Assembly (NCBI RefSeq): GCF_900452385.1 | Contig: NZ_UGOA01000001.1 | Location: 629,501-693,500 of the forward strand | Origin: Legionella donaldsonii | Lineage (GTDB): Bacteria; Pseudomonadota; Gammaproteobacteria; Legionellales; Legionellaceae | Direction of reading: 5' to 3' | DNA length: 64,000 nt | Part shown: in pieces, positions 17,091-26,445 of the stretch | How positions within the stretch are numbered: position 1 is the stretch's first letter | Layout: each line of letters begins with the position of its first letter | Made by a program: the position numbers and the translations under genes | The notes under the pieces: generated by a model | What the model was told of the DNA's origin: nothing | What the model saw: the letters and a program-made list of their open reading frames with translations, nothing else | The model's database searches: none

Positions 17091-18677
17091 TTATTGTCTT
17101 ACTAAAGCGGGTTGTTCTATTACTTCAGCAACCAGTATATGTGCGGTCAATTCTTCATGGGCTTTGGAGTCAACAAGTACACGTTGTGAAAAATGAAGGA
17201 CTATGATGCTTAGCGGCAGAATGACAACCATATCTAATGGGAATTGAAGGAAGTGGATACCCCCAAAAGCGCCTAAGTAGGATAGGAACAACATGGCACT
17301 CATGTAGAAGACAAACCAGTAGAAGCTGGGGCTACAATCGGTGATTCGGCGTTTTTGATAAATGAGATTGATAGCAAAACCAATCAAGAGAGCTAAATCA
17401 AGTTTCCAAAGTATGTCAAAGCCACACCAATAAAGCATTAAGTTACATGCATAAAAAGCAGCATGGCAAAAAAACAGGCTGGCAGACAGTTTAAAAGGTC
17501 TCTCACGATTGGGTTGCAGTTTGCGCATGGCTAGTAAGCAGATAGGTCCTATGCCGTATGATAAAATACTGCATGACGACAGGAACGCAACCATTTTCTG
17601 CCACCCAGGAAAAGGTAGAAAAGAAAAAAGACCCACTAAAAAATTAGCGTAGAGAGTAATATAGGGGATTTGATGGCGGTTGACTTTGGTAAATACTTTA
17701 GGCAAATGATTATTTAAAGCCATGCCATATAAAATGCGAGAGGTCGCTGCTGTATAAACAAGCGTGGTGCCAAAGGGTGAAAAGGCAGCATCAAACATTA
17801 ACAACATAGCAACACCACCCAAACCGACTAATAAGGTCAGGCCTACCAAAGGACCGCTATCACCCGGAAAACTCAAATTTTGCCAACCATGCGTTAAATA
17901 AGAAGATGGAATGGCTACCAGGAAACTGAGTTGCAACATAAAGTACAACACAAAACCAATTAAAACAGCGCCTAAAATAGCAATAGGAATATTGCGTTGT
18001 GGATTTTGTACTTCACCAGCCAACATTAGGCCATTCTGAAATCCGGTAAAAGCAAAGGCTACTCCGCCTGCGGAAAGCGCTGTAAATATTTGTATCCAGG
18101 AATTTTTATCAGTCAGATGGATATTGATATTACTCATTGATGGTGCAGTGTATAAAAGAGAGACAATAGCAATACTAGGCACAAGAAACTTGATAATACT
18201 GGCCACTTTGTTGCATTCTGCCAATATTCGAATGCCATAGGAATTTAGCAAAACGACAAACAGCATAATGCCGGTTGCAACTAAATAACCCACACCAGAT
18301 AGCGTAAAAGTCATAGTGTCTTTTACAAGCAGACTGGGGAAAAAATGACTTGAATACTGCAGAATCGCTTGAATTTCGATGGGGGTCATGACGACATAGG
18401 ATAACCAGGAAGTCCAGGCGAATAAGAAGCCCACGTCATTTCCATGAGTAAAGCTAGGGTAATTGGTCATTCCACCTGAAATGGGGAACATAGCACCCAA
18501 TTCACAGAGAGGCAGGGCAATAAATAACATAAAAATTGTTGCAATAATCCAGCTGATTAAAGCATTGCTTCCTGCCATTTGAGCGCTGATAAAAGGGCTA
18601 AATAACCAGCCAGAACCAATCATGCCCCCTGCGGCGGCAATCAAAACATTCGTGCGTGAGATATCGCGTTTTAACAT
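17091..18677 (-). CDS. APC-family amino-acid permease
   Basis: A 528-residue inner-membrane transporter with about 12-14 hydrophobic helices. The first helix contains IAAAGGMIGSGWLFSP, the glycine-rich unwound region that binds the amino-acid backbone in APC carriers, and helix 6 contains GGVAFAFTGFQNG. Substrate and direction are not predictable from sequence. Legionella relies on amino acids for carbon, so many such permeases are expected. It lies downstream of icmX on the same strand but is separated by about 500 bases with its own likely promoter region. Confidence 0.9.
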   Translation of the reverse strand: MLKRDISRTNVLIAAAGGMIGSGWLFSPFISAQMAGSNALISWIIATIFMLFIALPLCELGAMFPISGGMTNYPSFTHGNDVGFLFAWTSWLSYVVMTPIEIQAILQYSSHFFPSLLVKDTMTFTLSGVGYLVATGIMLFVVLLNSYGIRILAECNKVASIIKFLVPSIAIVSLLYTAPSMSNINIHLTDKNSWIQIFTALSAGGVAFAFTGFQNGLMLAGEVQNPQRNIPIAILGAVLIGFVLYFMLQLSFLVAIPSSYLTHGWQNLSFPGDSGPLVGLTLLVGLGGVAMLLMFDAAFSPFGTTLVYTAATSRILYGMALNNHLPKVFTKVNRHQIPYITLYANFLVGLFSFLPFPGWQKMVAFLSSCSILSYGIGPICLLAMRKLQPNRERPFKLSASLFFCHAAFYACNLMLYWCGFDILWKLDLALLIGFAINLIYQKRRITDCSPSFYWFVFYMSAMLFLSYLGAFGGIHFLQFPLDMVVILPLSIIVLHFSQRVLVDSKAHEELTAHILVAEVIEQPALVRQ

Positions 18678-18775
18678 CCGTTTTTCCTTCTTAGAAACAA
18701 GTCTGTAGTGGCTGCATATAGTTATTTCAGTAATAATTTATTAGGCGGAAAGATTATCTATAACGCAGTTTTTAA

Positions 18776-18792
18776 CTTGAATACAATTCAAG
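18776..18792. promoter_or_regulatory. 17-bp inverted repeat upstream of the permease
   Basis: CTTGAAT-ACA-ATTCAAG is a perfect 7+3+7 inverted repeat about 100 bp before the permease start, fitting an operator for a dimeric regulator. It lies in the 495-base gene-free stretch 18678-19172, which otherwise holds AT-rich DNA and the element at 19051-19126. Confidence 0.4.
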
Positions 18793-19050
18793 ATTCCCTT
18801 TGCTACTATACGCTATAACGCATACTTTTATACAGCGTAAATGATACTAAGCAATACAAATATTGAGAAAGTTTTTAAATAAAGCCCTACTTTTCCTTCT
18901 AATGAAATAGGATCAAAAATAAAGTGTTTTTTTTTGTGATTATAGGTTTCTTTTTTTAACAGATATCGAATTTATTTTTCCCTAAGAACATAAACAGAGA
19001 ATCAGCCTTTTTGTTCTTCGCCAAAAAATCTATAGGCATGAGGAAATTCA

Positions 19051-19126
19051 CAGGACTTACGAAAACTCCGAGGTCGAGACAAAATTTGATTGTTAACGAA
19101 GAGACCGGCGTTTTTCGTAAGTCCTG
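19051..19126. mobile_element. 76-bp mini-element with 15-bp perfect terminal inverted repeats
   Basis: CAGGACTTACGAAAA at the left end is exactly mirrored by TTTTCGTAAGTCCTG at the right end, with weaker complementarity extending inward. The AGGACTTACG end is typical of the terminal repeats of several IS5-family insertion sequences, so this may be a MITE or a deletion remnant. It contains no gene. No clear target duplication is visible. It lies just behind icmX and could also act as a terminator hairpin. Confidence 0.6.
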
Positions 19127-19172
19127 ACAAAGAGAAGCGGGTAGTGATTGATATCACTACCCGCGAATAGAA

Positions 19173-20534
19173 TTAATTGTCTGTTGCCGATGTTGATGAG
19201 CCGGATGTGCTGAGGGATGATGAGGGTTGAGCAGCACGAGCATTTTGAATCAACAACATGGTGTTAGTAAGCAGAATGCGCTCTTGTTGTACACGACTCA
19301 GGTACAATTGATAATTGATTTCAGCTAATAAGGTGGCAATCTCTTTTTGTACTGTGGCTGCAGACGCGTTGTTAATCTGAGCTGTCCACATTGTGTTCAC
19401 GCTTTGATCAGGATTATAAAGGCGCCAAGTAGCCATGTTAAATTCAGTGAGCGCCTGACTGGTTGGGGTGCTGCCAGTACCTCCAGTGGCAGTTGGGGGC
19501 GTTTGCTGTATTCTTTTGCCGAGAATATAGTAAAGATTGCTAATGCCCACTGACGTTTGTGCAGCATAGATACGCAGATTCATCAAATAAGCGCCCAATG
19601 CAGACTGTGCTTGCAGTTGTTGTAGATTGGGAGTCGTGTTTTCAGGAACCTGAGCTTGTGAAAACAACGCACTATACTGACTGTAGTTAGGAAGGGAGGC
19701 CGGAGCAACGGCACCTGTTGCATAACGAATGAAATTGGCTGCCTGTTGAACCTGGTTCGTTGCGGTTAAGCCTTGATTCTGTGTATTGCCACTCGATGAG
19801 GTAGAAGCACTATCACTATTGGTGGTGGAGTACACCAAGGGACCCATCAGGCTATTTGCATTAAGCTGAGATAGAAAGGGTTGATTGTAGTCATAAGAAA
19901 AAAAGGTTTCTGGATCAGGGATACCACTACTATCGCCGATAGCTCCAGGCGTTCCACCCAGCACGTTTGCCATGACCTGATTTTGGTTAAATACAGTAGA
20001 AGGATAATTACAAGGATTCATAACTGTCACGTTATCATTTTTCAAACAATAACTGTAATCAGGGGTTCCTAAAATATTAAGTACAGCCTGGCTGACTGGA
20101 TCATTTTGATAGGTCTGTTGGTCGATAAGCTTGGAGGCGGAGGGTTGTGTGGCTGAATCAACAGACGAGTACGCGGCATAAATAAGATTGGCAAAAGTAT
20201 TGATTGTTCCGGCACCTGGGAGGTTATTCGCTAGCAGCATCACTGGATTTTGGTTAGCGGTATTGACTGGAATGGCAGCCAAAAAAGTATCGTACAAAAC
20301 AATATAGGATGCTTGTAGGCCCGATTCATTCAACAAAGTCTGGCTAACGGTAACGGGTGGATTATTATTGGGATCCGAAGGGCTGACATTGACGTTATAA
20401 CCAAGATATTGCCCTAAATTCAGTAAATAGGTTGCGATCTCACTCAATGAGTCACTGTCAGTGCTTGATGCATACGTAGAGGTAGTTGCAGCAAGTAAAA
20501 GACCCGGTAAAACTCGACTAATCAATTTCATCAT
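19173..20534 (-). CDS. icmX: Dot/Icm secretion protein IcmX
   Basis: IcmX is a periplasmic or secreted component of the type IVB secretion system needed for intracellular growth. The 453-residue protein has a signal peptide (MMKLISRVLPGLLLAATTST), a long Ser/Thr/Gln/Asn-rich mature region, and a C-terminal segment with LYLSRVQQERILLTNTMLLI. The low-complexity character agrees with the family. Its start overlaps the icmW stop by four bases, and the icmW-icmX order divergent from icmV-dotA is the L. pneumophila arrangement. The DNA after its stop contains a mini-element. Confidence 0.93.
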   Translation of the reverse strand: MMKLISRVLPGLLLAATTSTYASSTDSDSLSEIATYLLNLGQYLGYNVNVSPSDPNNNPPVTVSQTLLNESGLQASYIVLYDTFLAAIPVNTANQNPVMLLANNLPGAGTINTFANLIYAAYSSVDSATQPSASKLIDQQTYQNDPVSQAVLNILGTPDYSYCLKNDNVTVMNPCNYPSTVFNQNQVMANVLGGTPGAIGDSSGIPDPETFFSYDYNQPFLSQLNANSLMGPLVYSTTNSDSASTSSSGNTQNQGLTATNQVQQAANFIRYATGAVAPASLPNYSQYSALFSQAQVPENTTPNLQQLQAQSALGAYLMNLRIYAAQTSVGISNLYYILGKRIQQTPPTATGGTGSTPTSQALTEFNMATWRLYNPDQSVNTMWTAQINNASAATVQKEIATLLAEINYQLYLSRVQQERILLTNTMLLIQNARAAQPSSSLSTSGSSTSATDN

Positions 20535-20986
20535 TCTTCCCCTTCAAGAGCGCGAGCTACAAGTTTTAAGCGATACTCAGAAAAAACGCGAGCTAATAAT
20601 CGTAATCGTTCAAACACTATATTCCTTTTAAGAAAAAATCCAGCTGGATCATGACTACCGGTACTTGTTTCTTCTGCATGAATTAATATTCGTGAGGCAC
20701 TGCCTGGATGAACTGTATCGATGGCTTGCAAAAGGCGGAGGCCGCGGCCAGATTTTATATTGCCTACCAAGCGAATAAAGACATCCTCCTGACCTAGCAT
20801 TCCCATGTCTATTTTTTCGATATCATCTAACTCCTTACCCAAGCGAGAAATGACTTCCTCTAACACAGGATTCCCATCGAGAGTCCAGTCTTCAACGCTT
20901 TCCATGAAGGTAATAACTCGATAAATCATCGGGTCCACGTAATCATTCCAATACTGCGAAGAGGCTTCGTGACTAAGATCGGGCAT
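20531..20986 (-). CDS. icmW: Dot/Icm chaperone IcmW
   Basis: IcmW is a small acidic cytoplasmic adaptor that pairs with IcmS and presents effectors to the DotL coupling complex. The 151-residue protein starts MPDLSHEASSQYWNDYVDPM and contains VIRFMES-like (VITFMESVEDWTL) and SGRGLRLLQAIDTVHPGSA segments, which fit the family; length equals that of L. pneumophila IcmW. It overlaps icmX by four bases and is transcribed away from icmV. A CpxR-like direct repeat lies right before the start codon. Confidence 0.95.
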   Translation of the reverse strand: MPDLSHEASSQYWNDYVDPMIYRVITFMESVEDWTLDGNPVLEEVISRLGKELDDIEKIDMGMLGQEDVFIRLVGNIKSGRGLRLLQAIDTVHPGSASRILIHAEETSTGSHDPAGFFLKRNIVFERLRLLARVFSEYRLKLVARALEGEE

Positions 20987-21091
20987 TTTTTACTCTTTTT
21001 TTACGGTGTAATTGATTGATAGACGGCACACACTATAATTACTATAGTATAGTATGAAGAGTAAAAGTCTATTGCCCAAAAAGTAAATTTT
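20987..21091. promoter_or_regulatory. Divergent icmW/icmV promoter region with CpxR-like box
   Basis: On the minus strand GTAAA-N6-GTAAA occupies 20989-21004, matching the CpxR consensus reported for Legionella icm genes, although it sits unusually close to the icmW ATG. A minus-strand TATACT (21046-21051), the hexamer described for icm/dot promoters, faces a plus-strand TATAAT (21034-21039), so the two promoters are closely packed. Function is inferred. Confidence 0.55.
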
Positions 21092-21547
21092 ATGAAAAAA
21101 GAATCGAAATCAAGATTTGTAACCATTTTTAAACGTATTTTCAATGTTCGCTGGTGGTTGGACTTCGATCGTTTAAAGTCATTTACTATGTATTTGGCAA
21201 ATGGCTTTAAGCGTATGTTTGTCCCTCAGCAAAATGCCAAAGGCGAATCGTTTGAAAATGCAATGGCTCGCTTGAATTTAAGTGAAAAAGATTTAATTGC
21301 CAAACAATCGGCACTACACCGGTTGAGCATTCTGATGTGCGGCGCAGCATTATTTATTTTTGCTTACGCCGTTTATCACCTCTTTTACGGCAGCTATAGA
21401 GCTGTAATAGTCAGTCTGGTAATCATGATGATTGCTTTAGTTTTAGCATTTCGCTATCACTTTTGGTACTTCCAAATCAAAGAGCGAAAGTTGGGCTGCT
21501 CAATCAGTGAGTGGTACAGGCAAGGCTTGATGGGTGAAAAAAGATGA
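21092..21547 (+). CDS. icmV: Dot/Icm inner-membrane protein IcmV
   Basis: IcmV is a small inner-membrane component of the type IVB secretion system. The 151-residue protein begins with a basic stretch (SKSRFVTIFKRIFNVRWWLD), has a soluble segment, and then two hydrophobic helices at about residues 80-98 and 103-123 separated by a short turn. Length matches the L. pneumophila protein. It overlaps dotA by four bases, so icmV-dotA form one transcript reading away from icmW-icmX, as in L. pneumophila. Confidence 0.93.
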   Translation: MKKESKSRFVTIFKRIFNVRWWLDFDRLKSFTMYLANGFKRMFVPQQNAKGESFENAMARLNLSEKDLIAKQSALHRLSILMCGAALFIFAYAVYHLFYGSYRAVIVSLVIMMIALVLAFRYHFWYFQIKERKLGCSISEWYRQGLMGEKR

Positions 21548-24500
21548 ATAAAGTATTCTTTGTGTTACTAGGTTGGTTAGCCCCGTTTCTGGCATTTGCC
21601 AGTAGCAATAATCCCACCGGCGGTCCTGGCTTAAGTTTTGCTCCGCCACCCAGCGATATTTCTGTCGTATTTTTGGGGAATATTTTTGGGGTAGTGGATG
21701 GGGTTTTGCATGGTACTGGCAGCCAGATAATGGGTGCCATGTTCGAGGTATTCAACGCCGCTGTTCTAGGTATTGGCGGTGTGGTTATTATGTATACCCT
21801 TCTAGTATCAACGATGAATACAGCCCATGAAGGCCAAATGCTTGGTCAAAAATGGTCTTCTATTTGGGTACCCCTTCGCTCAACCCTGGGGCTTGCTTTA
21901 TTAATCCCCAAAGCCTCTGGTTATTGCTTAATGCAGATCTTTGTCATGTGGATTGTCGTTCAGGGCGTAGGTGCTGCGGACAAGATATGGGCTGCTGCAT
22001 TAAGTTATTTGAATCGTGGAGGGGTGATTATCCAGGCCCAAATGTCTCCAGGTGTATCGTTAGGGAGTGATGCTGATGCGATTGCTAAAGGTGCGGCCGC
22101 CATTCTTAATGGCCAGGTTTGTATGTTGGGTATTCAAACGGTATTAGAAAACACGCGCACCAATTTACTCAACAGTAAACAAAAGAATAGTGGTATTTGC
22201 GCTGGTTCACCATCAGATACGGTGCAAACGTTCTGTAACACGGCAGTACCTGATTTTCTAGGTACAGTCAACGCGACCTATTACCAAGACCATAATCCCT
22301 CACCTTATGCACTGCCAATGCCTAATTTTACTGATGGCCCTTATAAATTCCTCAATGGTATTTGTGGCACTATTAATTGGGTCGATTATACAGGGGCTAA
22401 TAATATTCAATCGTCAATTACATCGATTACGGCCAGTGAATTACAAACAGCTCAATCGTCGAGAGCGATAGCGATTCAACAAATGTATATTGATTTATCA
22501 GCGGTTGCTCAAGTGATGATAGGCAATGATCCTTATAAACTGCTTAATCCTCCTTCATCCGGTAGTACGACTAACCAAACCCCCGCTGCACCTGATGTTG
22601 CTACCCAACAGTTTGGTGTGCCTTACTTAACGACTGGAGTAGCTTGTCCTGGACCGACGTCACCTACTGCCCAGCCAGCTTGCGTTAGCTGGGGACAAGA
22701 TACGACGCTGAGTAACAACACATCAGCGCCGTTGTTTAACGGTACTGAATTCCAAGGAGCAGTTGCGGATTATAATGGGATTATGTTGCCAACACTCAAT
22801 TTGGTTCAGCAGGCACAGAATGCTGATGCTGCAAACGCTGCCCGGGCCTTTATTCAACAGGCAAATCAATATGGGTGGATTTTGGCTGGAAGTTATTTCA
22901 TTAATTTAGCAAAACTAAATCAGGGCAATACGAGTGCTAACAATTCATCAAATCCAAGTGCAACCAATTCGAATTTGACCGATACGGGTTCAGGTTTAGA
23001 CAAGAGTACTTTTGATGAAAATCTGCCAGTATCCCCTTTCAGCAATGGCACGTGTGTTGGAACATATGCCACTTTGTGCGAGTGGCTGGGTGCCGATCCC
23101 TCCGCCATCAATGCTGTTATTGGTTTGATCAATGGGTCTACTTTTCTACCCTCTAATGAGATAATACACTCTCCTCCAACCGTTGATCCCAATACGCAAG
23201 GGTTAGTTGCCATATCTGGGCCGGGTTCTTCTACGGTAAACGGATTTATTACTAACTCGATACTTGTCAATTTACCCGGTCAACCAGGTATGACACCGCC
23301 TCAATTCGCAATGAATTTTAATATGAATATTCAAGTGGGTCAGTTTAATCTGCCTTCACAAGACTTTCCTTGCGGAAAAGTTAAAATCATGTTCTTCAGT
23401 TTCTGTTTAGGGGAACTGATGGGTAATATTTTCTATAACTTGATTTTGAAGAATATTTTTAACTTCTTCCTCAATATGATGGCGCAGGTTGTTAATGTGG
23501 TCGTAATGACTTTCCTTGCGGCACCTTTATACGGTATGGCGAATATCTTTAGGGAAGGTGTGGCGATCATTCAACAGCCAACCGTAAATCCTGTCATTGC
23601 CTTAGCTAATATGGGGGTTGCCTATATTAACTATGCGAATGAATTATGGATAACCTTGGTTGGTTTGTCAGTAACTACCATTATGATTCCCTGGTTTGGT
23701 ATATTTGTCGTAGCCTTAATCATGCTGGTACTACCTCTCATTATTTCCTGGTTAGGGGTGATGGTGAGTATAGGATTTGTTACGGCTTACTACATTCCCA
23801 TGTTGCCCTATATCATCTTTACTTTCGGATCAATCGCTTGGTTGATGGTGGTCATTGAAGCCATGGTTGCGGCACCCATTGTTGCATTAGGTGTGACGCA
23901 TCCTGAAGGCCACGAGGCCTTTGGTAAAGGTGAACAGGCGATCATGATATTGTTGAACGTCTTTTTGAGACCAGCAATGATGATTATTGGTTATATTGCT
24001 GCTATTTCCTTGTCCTACGTTTCCGTATGGATAATTAATTCTGGTTTCGCTAATGCCCTCGTGTTTATCCAGGGGGCGACTTCTGGTAGTGGCGGTGTGA
24101 ACTGGAATTATTCATACAGTGGTGACGCTCAATCTGCTTATCAACAGGCAAGTAATATGAGCTCAATGGGTACCGGTTATAGTGGTTGGGCGGGTATTTA
24201 TGGCTTCTTCTTCTCTGTCCTGATCTATACCACGATGTACCTGATTGTGGTGCAGAAAGCATTTACCTTGATTACGTATTTGCCTGATAAGGTCCTGCGT
24301 TGGATTGGTGGACAACCTGAAAGTATTGGCCAGGAAGCTGCCCAATGGGGTGAGGAAGCCAAAAAACAAGTGAGTGAAGGTGGATCTGCCACTACTAAAG
24401 GTTCTCAACAGATGGATCAACAATTGGGTGGTTACGCTCAGAAAGGGCTTTCTAAACTTAAAGGTCAAAGTCAGCCAGCACCAGAGGCTAAGGCGTCGGG

Positions 24501-24558
24501 TGGCAAACGTGGTTCTGATGGCGGCGATGCTACTCCGGGTGGTTCGGCTCCTGAGTAA
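21544..24558 (+). CDS. dotA: Dot/Icm polytopic membrane protein DotA
   Basis: DotA is the large polytopic inner-membrane protein essential for Dot/Icm function, and it is also released by the system in L. pneumophila. The 1004-residue protein has a cleavable signal peptide (ending AFAS about residue 20), a cluster of helices near 60-150, a large periplasmic region of about 450 residues rich in Asn, Ser, Thr and Cys, another cluster of helices from about 615 to 915, and a hydrophilic Gly/Lys/Gln-rich tail. L. pneumophila DotA is slightly longer (1048). It follows icmV with a four-base overlap and ends at a clear terminator. Confidence 0.96.
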   Translation: MNKVFFVLLGWLAPFLAFASSNNPTGGPGLSFAPPPSDISVVFLGNIFGVVDGVLHGTGSQIMGAMFEVFNAAVLGIGGVVIMYTLLVSTMNTAHEGQMLGQKWSSIWVPLRSTLGLALLIPKASGYCLMQIFVMWIVVQGVGAADKIWAAALSYLNRGGVIIQAQMSPGVSLGSDADAIAKGAAAILNGQVCMLGIQTVLENTRTNLLNSKQKNSGICAGSPSDTVQTFCNTAVPDFLGTVNATYYQDHNPSPYALPMPNFTDGPYKFLNGICGTINWVDYTGANNIQSSITSITASELQTAQSSRAIAIQQMYIDLSAVAQVMIGNDPYKLLNPPSSGSTTNQTPAAPDVATQQFGVPYLTTGVACPGPTSPTAQPACVSWGQDTTLSNNTSAPLFNGTEFQGAVADYNGIMLPTLNLVQQAQNADAANAARAFIQQANQYGWILAGSYFINLAKLNQGNTSANNSSNPSATNSNLTDTGSGLDKSTFDENLPVSPFSNGTCVGTYATLCEWLGADPSAINAVIGLINGSTFLPSNEIIHSPPTVDPNTQGLVAISGPGSSTVNGFITNSILVNLPGQPGMTPPQFAMNFNMNIQVGQFNLPSQDFPCGKVKIMFFSFCLGELMGNIFYNLILKNIFNFFLNMMAQVVNVVVMTFLAAPLYGMANIFREGVAIIQQPTVNPVIALANMGVAYINYANELWITLVGLSVTTIMIPWFGIFVVALIMLVLPLIISWLGVMVSIGFVTAYYIPMLPYIIFTFGSIAWLMVVIEAMVAAPIVALGVTHPEGHEAFGKGEQAIMILLNVFLRPAMMIIGYIAAISLSYVSVWIINSGFANALVFIQGATSGSGGVNWNYSYSGDAQSAYQQASNMSSMGTGYSGWAGIYGFFFSVLIYTTMYLIVVQKAFTLITYLPDKVLRWIGGQPESIGQEAAQWGEEAKKQVSEGGSATTKGSQQMDQQLGGYAQKGLSKLKGQSQPAPEAKASGGKRGSDGGDATPGGSAPE

Positions 24559-24582
24559 TGATCGAGTAACCGAACGATTCGG

Positions 24583-24619
24583 AAAAGGAACAAGCTAACA
24601 GTAACTTGTTCCTTTTTTT
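24583..24619 (+). terminator. Rho-independent terminator after dotA
   Basis: AAAAGGAACAAG pairs with CTTGTTCCTTTT across a ten-base loop and is followed by further T residues. It lies 25 bases after the dotA stop and would end the icmV-dotA transcript. Confidence 0.85.
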
Positions 24620-24672
24620 ATAGAATCAATCCTTAATATAAAGATAGGTACTCTGTGCTCTGGTCTGGGGGA

Positions 24673-25131
24673 TTACCCATTTTTCTTGTTTACCAAAATG
24701 TTGGCAATAAAAATTTGAACAATTTGGTTTTCTTGATTAAGGGTGTGATTACGAATTTTAACGATGCCACGTTCAGGTTGAGAGAGAGAGGAGTTAATCT
24801 CTATTACCTCTGAGCTAACATAGAGTGTATCCATCGGACGTGTTGGATTAGGCCAACTGATTTCTCCTCCTAAACCAATAACTCCCCCTGCAAAACGATG
24901 TCCAATTCCTTTAACTAAAAGACGCATGGTAATAGCTGCAGTGTGCCAACCGCTTGCTATTAGTCCTTTAAAAATTGTGTTTTTAGCAGCGTTTTCATCC
25001 AAATGAAACGGTTGAGGATCAAATTCATGTGCAAATAACTTAATTTGCTCTTCATTGAGTGTATAAGTATGACTAATAAAAGTTTGCCCGATTTGAATGT
25101 CATCAAAAAATAATAAATTACTGTCGTTCAT
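24673..25131 (-). CDS. MaoC-like acyl dehydratase
   Basis: A 152-residue hot-dog-fold protein of the MaoC/NodN group, members of which hydrate or dehydrate acyl-CoA or acyl-ACP intermediates. The catalytic region reads FAHEFDPQPFHLDENAAKN, with the Asp-His pair of the hydratase motif, followed by ASGWHTAAITMRL. The true substrate is unknown. It sits between dotA and dotB on the dotB strand but 180 bases downstream of dotB's end; nothing links it to secretion apart from position. Confidence 0.85.
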   Translation of the reverse strand: MNDSNLLFFDDIQIGQTFISHTYTLNEEQIKLFAHEFDPQPFHLDENAAKNTIFKGLIASGWHTAAITMRLLVKGIGHRFAGGVIGLGGEISWPNPTRPMDTLYVSSEVIEINSSLSQPERGIVKIRNHTLNQENQIVQIFIANILVNKKNG

Positions 25132-25311
25132 AGTGGTCTGTCATCCCTGTTTGAGTATGGTGGTTAATTCTGCATTTCCTTGCCCCAAAGTCGCAAATGA
25201 GCCAAGAGAAAAGATACCAAACTCTTAATACCTTGAGGAGCTAATAAACATTATTAAGGATAGCAACGGAACCTTTAATGGCTTTCCAGTTGGTAAGAAA
25301 GGGAATCAGAA

Positions 25312-26439
25312 TTATCTTTGATACTCTTTCGTGCCTGCAATGATAAGTTTATAGACTCGCTCACTGATTAAGCCTTGCTCAAATTTATTTTTGGCATCAA
25401 CGGTCATCAATTGCCCTCGTTGTCGCACAAGCTTGCGTGTAGTGGAGGTCACGTCGTTGGGATCACCTTCCAATAAAATATCCCGGGCTTCCTCATCAAA
25501 CACCAGATATTCCCGCAGGGCAACCCGTTTGCCATCAACGGTCGGTACTAGTTTTTGCCAAATACAAAGTCTAATAGTCTCTAAAATATCGATTGTTCGT
25601 CCCAGGCGTTCTTCGCCAGAGAAAGAAGTCACTAAACGTCGCATGGTTTCAGCCACACCCGAGGTATGCAGTGTTGTATAAACAGGATGGCCAGTCAGTG
25701 CGGCTTCAAGGGCAGCACTAATTGTTTCAGCATCACGACACTCGCCCACCATGATTAAACGTGGTTTGCGTCGTAATGCATTACGAACACCGTCGGCAAA
25801 ATCGGGTAAATGGCGTGGAATTTCTGACTGACTTACTACCGACGAAATAGTTTCGATTTCATCATAAACGAATTCAATCGGTGCTTCATAGGTTAAGACC
25901 TTACGATTAGAATCTTCTTTTTCGATAAGATCGCGAATGATGGAGGCAAGTAGGGTAGACTTACCCGAACCGGTTGCACCGGTTATAAAGACAATACCCT
26001 CCTGGGGGGCAATGGCTTCAACGATATTCTCTGGTAAACCCATTGTTTCTAATTTTGGTGGGGTAGTGGGGATAGTTCTCAGAGTTATTTGGATAGCGTC
26101 ATGTCCTTCAACCAGACAGGAGGTTGCATTGACCCTGTAGCGATAGCGAACACCGCGGTTGGGACGGAATTCATAGTGTGTATCAATATCTTTACCAGAC
26201 AGGAGCTGGGTAGTGGCATTGGGGCCGTATATGGCGTTAATCAAATCACCAAGTTCGGTATTGGAAAGACGGCGATTAGTAATTTTAAGTAGTCGCCCAT
26301 ATACTTCCGCAAAAATAGGCTCGCCAGTTTGGATGGTAATATCAGACGCATTAAGACTTTCTGCATGCTCCAACATTTTATCCATAAAGACTGGAGAAAA
26401 ACGGGTTGGCTCATCTGGCATTAAATTAATATTACTCAT
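25312..26439 (-). CDS. dotB: Dot/Icm secretion ATPase DotB
   Basis: DotB is a hexameric cytoplasmic ATPase of the PilT/VirB11 group that powers effector export. The 375-residue protein has the Walker A motif GATGSGKSTLLA at about 154-165, an Asp box near KVLTYEAPIEF, the Walker B region RLIMVGECRDAETI, and a His box in GHPVYTTLHTSGV. Length agrees with L. pneumophila DotB. It follows dotC after six bases in the dotD-dotC-dotB operon. Confidence 0.97.
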   Translation of the reverse strand: MSNINLMPDEPTRFSPVFMDKMLEHAESLNASDITIQTGEPIFAEVYGRLLKITNRRLSNTELGDLINAIYGPNATTQLLSGKDIDTHYEFRPNRGVRYRYRVNATSCLVEGHDAIQITLRTIPTTPPKLETMGLPENIVEAIAPQEGIVFITGATGSGKSTLLASIIRDLIEKEDSNRKVLTYEAPIEFVYDEIETISSVVSQSEIPRHLPDFADGVRNALRRKPRLIMVGECRDAETISAALEAALTGHPVYTTLHTSGVAETMRRLVTSFSGEERLGRTIDILETIRLCIWQKLVPTVDGKRVALREYLVFDEEARDILLEGDPNDVTSTTRKLVRQRGQLMTVDAKNKFEQGLISERVYKLIIAGTKEYQR

Positions 26440-26445
26440 AAGATC

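Noticed and set aside
21059-21088. A second GTAAA pair upstream of icmV as a CpxR site
   Set aside because: The two GTAAA sequences are about 17 bases apart, too far for the known spacing.
22920-23270. 116-codon minus-strand open frame within dotA
   Set aside because: Antisense to the dotA periplasmic region. Its Pro/Glu/Val-rich translation reflects the codons of the opposite strand.
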